Positions 45,199-46,938 of a stretch of 46,938 nt of DNA are shown one piece after another. Source of the DNA: a virus. The translations under genes and the position numbers were made by a program. A model generated the notes under the pieces. It made no database searches. It saw only the letters and a program-made list of their open reading frames with translations, and was not told the origin of the DNA. Position 1 is the first letter of the stretch. Every line of letters starts with the position of its first letter. The DNA is taken from positions 1 through 46,938 of IMG/VR virus record IMGVR_UViG_3300037264_000516, one strand, 5' to 3'.

Positions 45199-46938
45199 TA
45201 GTCAACCCTGAGCGAGATCGCAACCCACGTCCCGCCTGAGCAAGCCCCGGCGTTCGCGTTGTTGCGGGCCAGGTTCCCGTCGAAGGTCCCCGCCGTGCTG
45301 CCGGTGCAGTAGTAGAGGATAACCGCTCCCCCGCCGACGCTGACGGTCCCGGTAAAGGTTGAAGCTCCGATAGTAAAATTACCACCGTCGAATCGAGTGT
45401 TTAATGTGTTGACGCCTACAGAAAAAAAGTCGGCGTCGGTTGAGTCGGCTAACACGAAAGAACCGTCCTGGTCTGCGTTGGCTTTCCTTCCCGCCGCGAA
45501 AGAATATGCTCCTTGTGCCGAATTGGCGAACCCGCCAGGAACAACCGAGAAGTCGCCGTTAGCTTGGCTTCCATTTCCGCCGCCGACAAACGAATCCTGC
45601 CCCGCCGCGATTCCGTTTTCGCCGCCGCTGACGGTTGAACCCGGTCCGCTTGCGGTGTTTGTAGTTCCGCCGCCGACTGTTGCAAGAACAGCCGATGCTG
45701 TATTCGACGCGCCTCCTCCGATTACTGCATTGTCAGCAGAAATCGTATTTGATTCCCCGCCACCGATGTTTGACTTAAAGACTGCTCCTGTGATCGTGTT
45801 GCTTAGACCACCGACAATAGATGAATTAGACCCGCTACCTGGGATGGTGTTGGTATTCCCGTTCCCAATAAAATTATTGTCCCCGCCGCCCGTGGAGTTG
45901 TTTTCTCCGCCGACGATGGCGTCGTTATAGCCCCCGGCGGTATTCTGGAATCCAGCCCCGACGAACATTCTAGTTCCGGCCCCCCCGGCGGTATTGCTTT
46001 GACCACCGACAACGGCTCCATGTGATCCGCTGGCTGTATTTGATTGCCCGCCGCTAACGGTCCCGTGAGTCGCGGAAATCAAGTTGCCTTGCCCGCCAGC
46101 GATAGTCCCAGGTCCCGCGTTTATTGTATTCTGATATCCGCCGCTGATCGTTCCGCCGGGGACGCCATTCGCTATCGTGTTGCCGTCTCCGCCGCCGATG
46201 ACGTTCCAATCTCCTTCGACAGTCACGTTTGCATTGCCACCACCAATAACCGCGCCGCCGCCAGCGACGTTATTTCTTCCCGCGCCGATGAAGGACCCGG
46301 CGGACTCGCCAGAGCTAGACAGAATGTTGTTGTGACCGGCGACAATTGCACCCCGAGGGTTCGCGCTTGAAACGGTGTTGTCTATTCCTCCACCGATAAA
46401 GCCCCCCGGCGCATTGTTGATATTGTTCGCCCCGCCCGCCACGGTCGAGCTTGACCCGTTCGCTTCATTCCCGGTCCCTGAACACTTAACCGAGTTGGCC
46501 CCGGCACCGACCTGGCAGGCTCCAGCAGAAATCCCGGTCAGATTCGCGCCATTGCCGACGAACGATGCGGCCGTGATCGTGCTGGGCGTGATGATTGAAT
46601 CGTCGTTGAGCGTGAGGATGGCGAGATTCTTTCTATTGCGGACCTCTTCCACGAAATCGTCGCCGTCGCTGAGCGCGTACTCGAAGCCGCCGCTGGTGTA
46701 GCTCGAAGCGTTCCACCTGAAGATCGTCCGGCGGTCAACCTGCAAGACCCCGCTGTAGGTGCCGCCCGAGTTCCCGGCCCCGTTGAGACCTCCGGTTGAG
46801 ATGCCGAGAATAGGCGCGAAGTTCGTCCGGTCGAAGCTGCGCTCCAGAACCGCTTTGCCGACCCACGTTCCCGCCACGCTGTAGTTCAAAGTCTCGTTGG
46901 CGTTGACGGTGATCTCGCGGCTCGGGTTGTCGTTGTAC
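45198..46938 (-). CDS. YadA-head-like phage fibre, main part (partial, start in left end)
   Basis: 579 residues before the right edge; 32 more, including the signal peptide, are at the left end. After a beta-rich N-terminal domain and the SFVGNGANLTGIS motif comes a long run (about residues 170-515) of ~14-residue repeats of the type VGGGxxNTASG. This is the left-handed beta-roll of trimeric autotransporter heads (YadA/Hia type), here in a phage gene. The C-terminus (VILYYCTGSTAGTFDG) is a separate small domain. Inserted between portal and Bbp19-like genes, it is likely a host-binding or cell-surface adhesin. Confidence 0.82.
   Translation of the reverse strand, partial: YNDNPSREITVNANETLNYSVAGTWVGKAVLERSFDRTNFAPILGISTGGLNGAGNSGGTYSGVLQVDRRTIFRWNASSYTSGGFEYALSDGDDFVEEVRNRKNLAILTLNDDSIITPSTITAASFVGNGANLTGISAGACQVGAGANSVKCSGTGNEANGSSSTVAGGANNINNAPGGFIGGGIDNTVSSANPRGAIVAGHNNILSSSGESAGSFIGAGRNNVAGGGAVIGGGNANVTVEGDWNVIGGGDGNTIANGVPGGTISGGYQNTINAGPGTIAGGQGNLISATHGTVSGGQSNTASGSHGAVVGGQSNTAGGAGTRMFVGAGFQNTAGGYNDAIVGGENNSTGGGDNNFIGNGNTNTIPGSGSNSSIVGGLSNTITGAVFKSNIGGGESNTISADNAVIGGGASNTASAVLATVGGGTTNTASGPGSTVSGGENGIAAGQDSFVGGGNGSQANGDFSVVPGGFANSAQGAYSFAAGRKANADQDGSFVLADSTDADFFSVGVNTLNTRFDGGNFTIGASTFTGTVSVGGGAVILYYCTGSTAGTFDGNLARNNANAGACSGGTWVAISLRVD
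46764..46938. repeat. Right copy of terminal near-identical repeat (contig overlap)
   Basis: This copy aligns with 1-175 at about 97% identity. All mismatches cluster in ~25 bp inside the fibre N-terminal domain. See the left copy for interpretation. Confidence 0.85.

Noticed and set aside
45198-46938. Diversity-generating retroelement target, as in BPP-1
   Set aside because: No reverse transcriptase or template repeat is present; the fibre repeats are structural beta-roll units and the end mismatches are not adenine-specific.
1-46938. Membership of the T7 group proper
   Set aside because: Tail and internal proteins are T7-like, but no single-subunit RNA polymerase or T7-type DNA polymerase is present and the head genes are BPP-1-like.

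Overview
This window looks like a nearly complete, probably circularly permuted genome of a short-tailed (podovirus-like) bacteriophage from an uncultured source. Every supported gene lies on the minus strand. The two ends carry the same 175-bp segment with 5 mismatches (1-175 and 46764-46938), and one gene, a secreted-type fibre, runs off the right end and re-enters at the left. Closing the circle there gives about 46.76 kb. I recognised no integrase, DNA polymerase, phage RNA polymerase, tRNA or CRISPR array. The host is unknown: promoters look sigma70-like, Shine-Dalgarno sites are strong, and three gene products carry Sec-type signal peptides, which suggests a diderm bacterium.

Layout in direction of transcription (right to left, around the circle). 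(1) Packaging and head: small terminase (5876-5367), a few tiny genes, large terminase (4610-3144), an acetyltransferase-like gene, a small virion-type gene, and a T7/BPP-1-type portal (2053-284). Then come the YadA-like fibre (270 to the left edge, continued from 46938 to 45198), a Bbp19-like protein, an Ig-like small protein, scaffold, a BPP-1-type major capsid protein and a Bbp16-like cement protein. (2) T7-like tail and ejection proteins: tail tubular proteins A and B, gp14-like and gp15-like internal proteins, a 3166-residue giant polyvalent ejection protein (one fifth of the genome), a T7-type tail fibre and a glycine-rich adhesin. (3) Lysis: a coiled-coil membrane protein, an M15 peptidase endolysin, a holin candidate and a membrane-anchored protein overlapping it. 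(4) Accessory and early genes (22819-8808): a DEDD exonuclease, a Ycf46-like AAA+ ATPase with DUF2997-like and other small partners, a zinc-finger/HNH-repeat protein, HNH nucleases, a recombination pair (annealing-like protein with a C-terminal OB-like domain plus a Cas4-like nuclease), DUF5131, a SprT-like metalloprotein and many tiny membrane or zinc-binding proteins chained by ATGA overlaps. (5) Replication: an O-like initiator behind a strong promoter and a structured leader, then NinG-like and small genes leading back to the terminase.

Regulation is unusually legible. Six promoters have a TTGAC(A/T) -35 box and exactly 17 bp before the -10 box. Three of these carry the same palindrome (consensus AGGAAnnTTCCY) in the spacer. 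They drive the Ycf46 operon, the 216-residue gene operon, and a small gene with a possible XRE-type helix-turn-helix that could encode the regulator. A second promoter class lies exactly 6 bp upstream of GTG start codons (small terminase, a 40-residue membrane protein, the acetyltransferase), predicting leaderless mRNAs.

No stretch longer than 300 bp lacks a gene once short genes are counted. The largest gaps are 8642-8807 (promoter, structured leader, possible leader peptide) and 21923-22060 (operator promoter).
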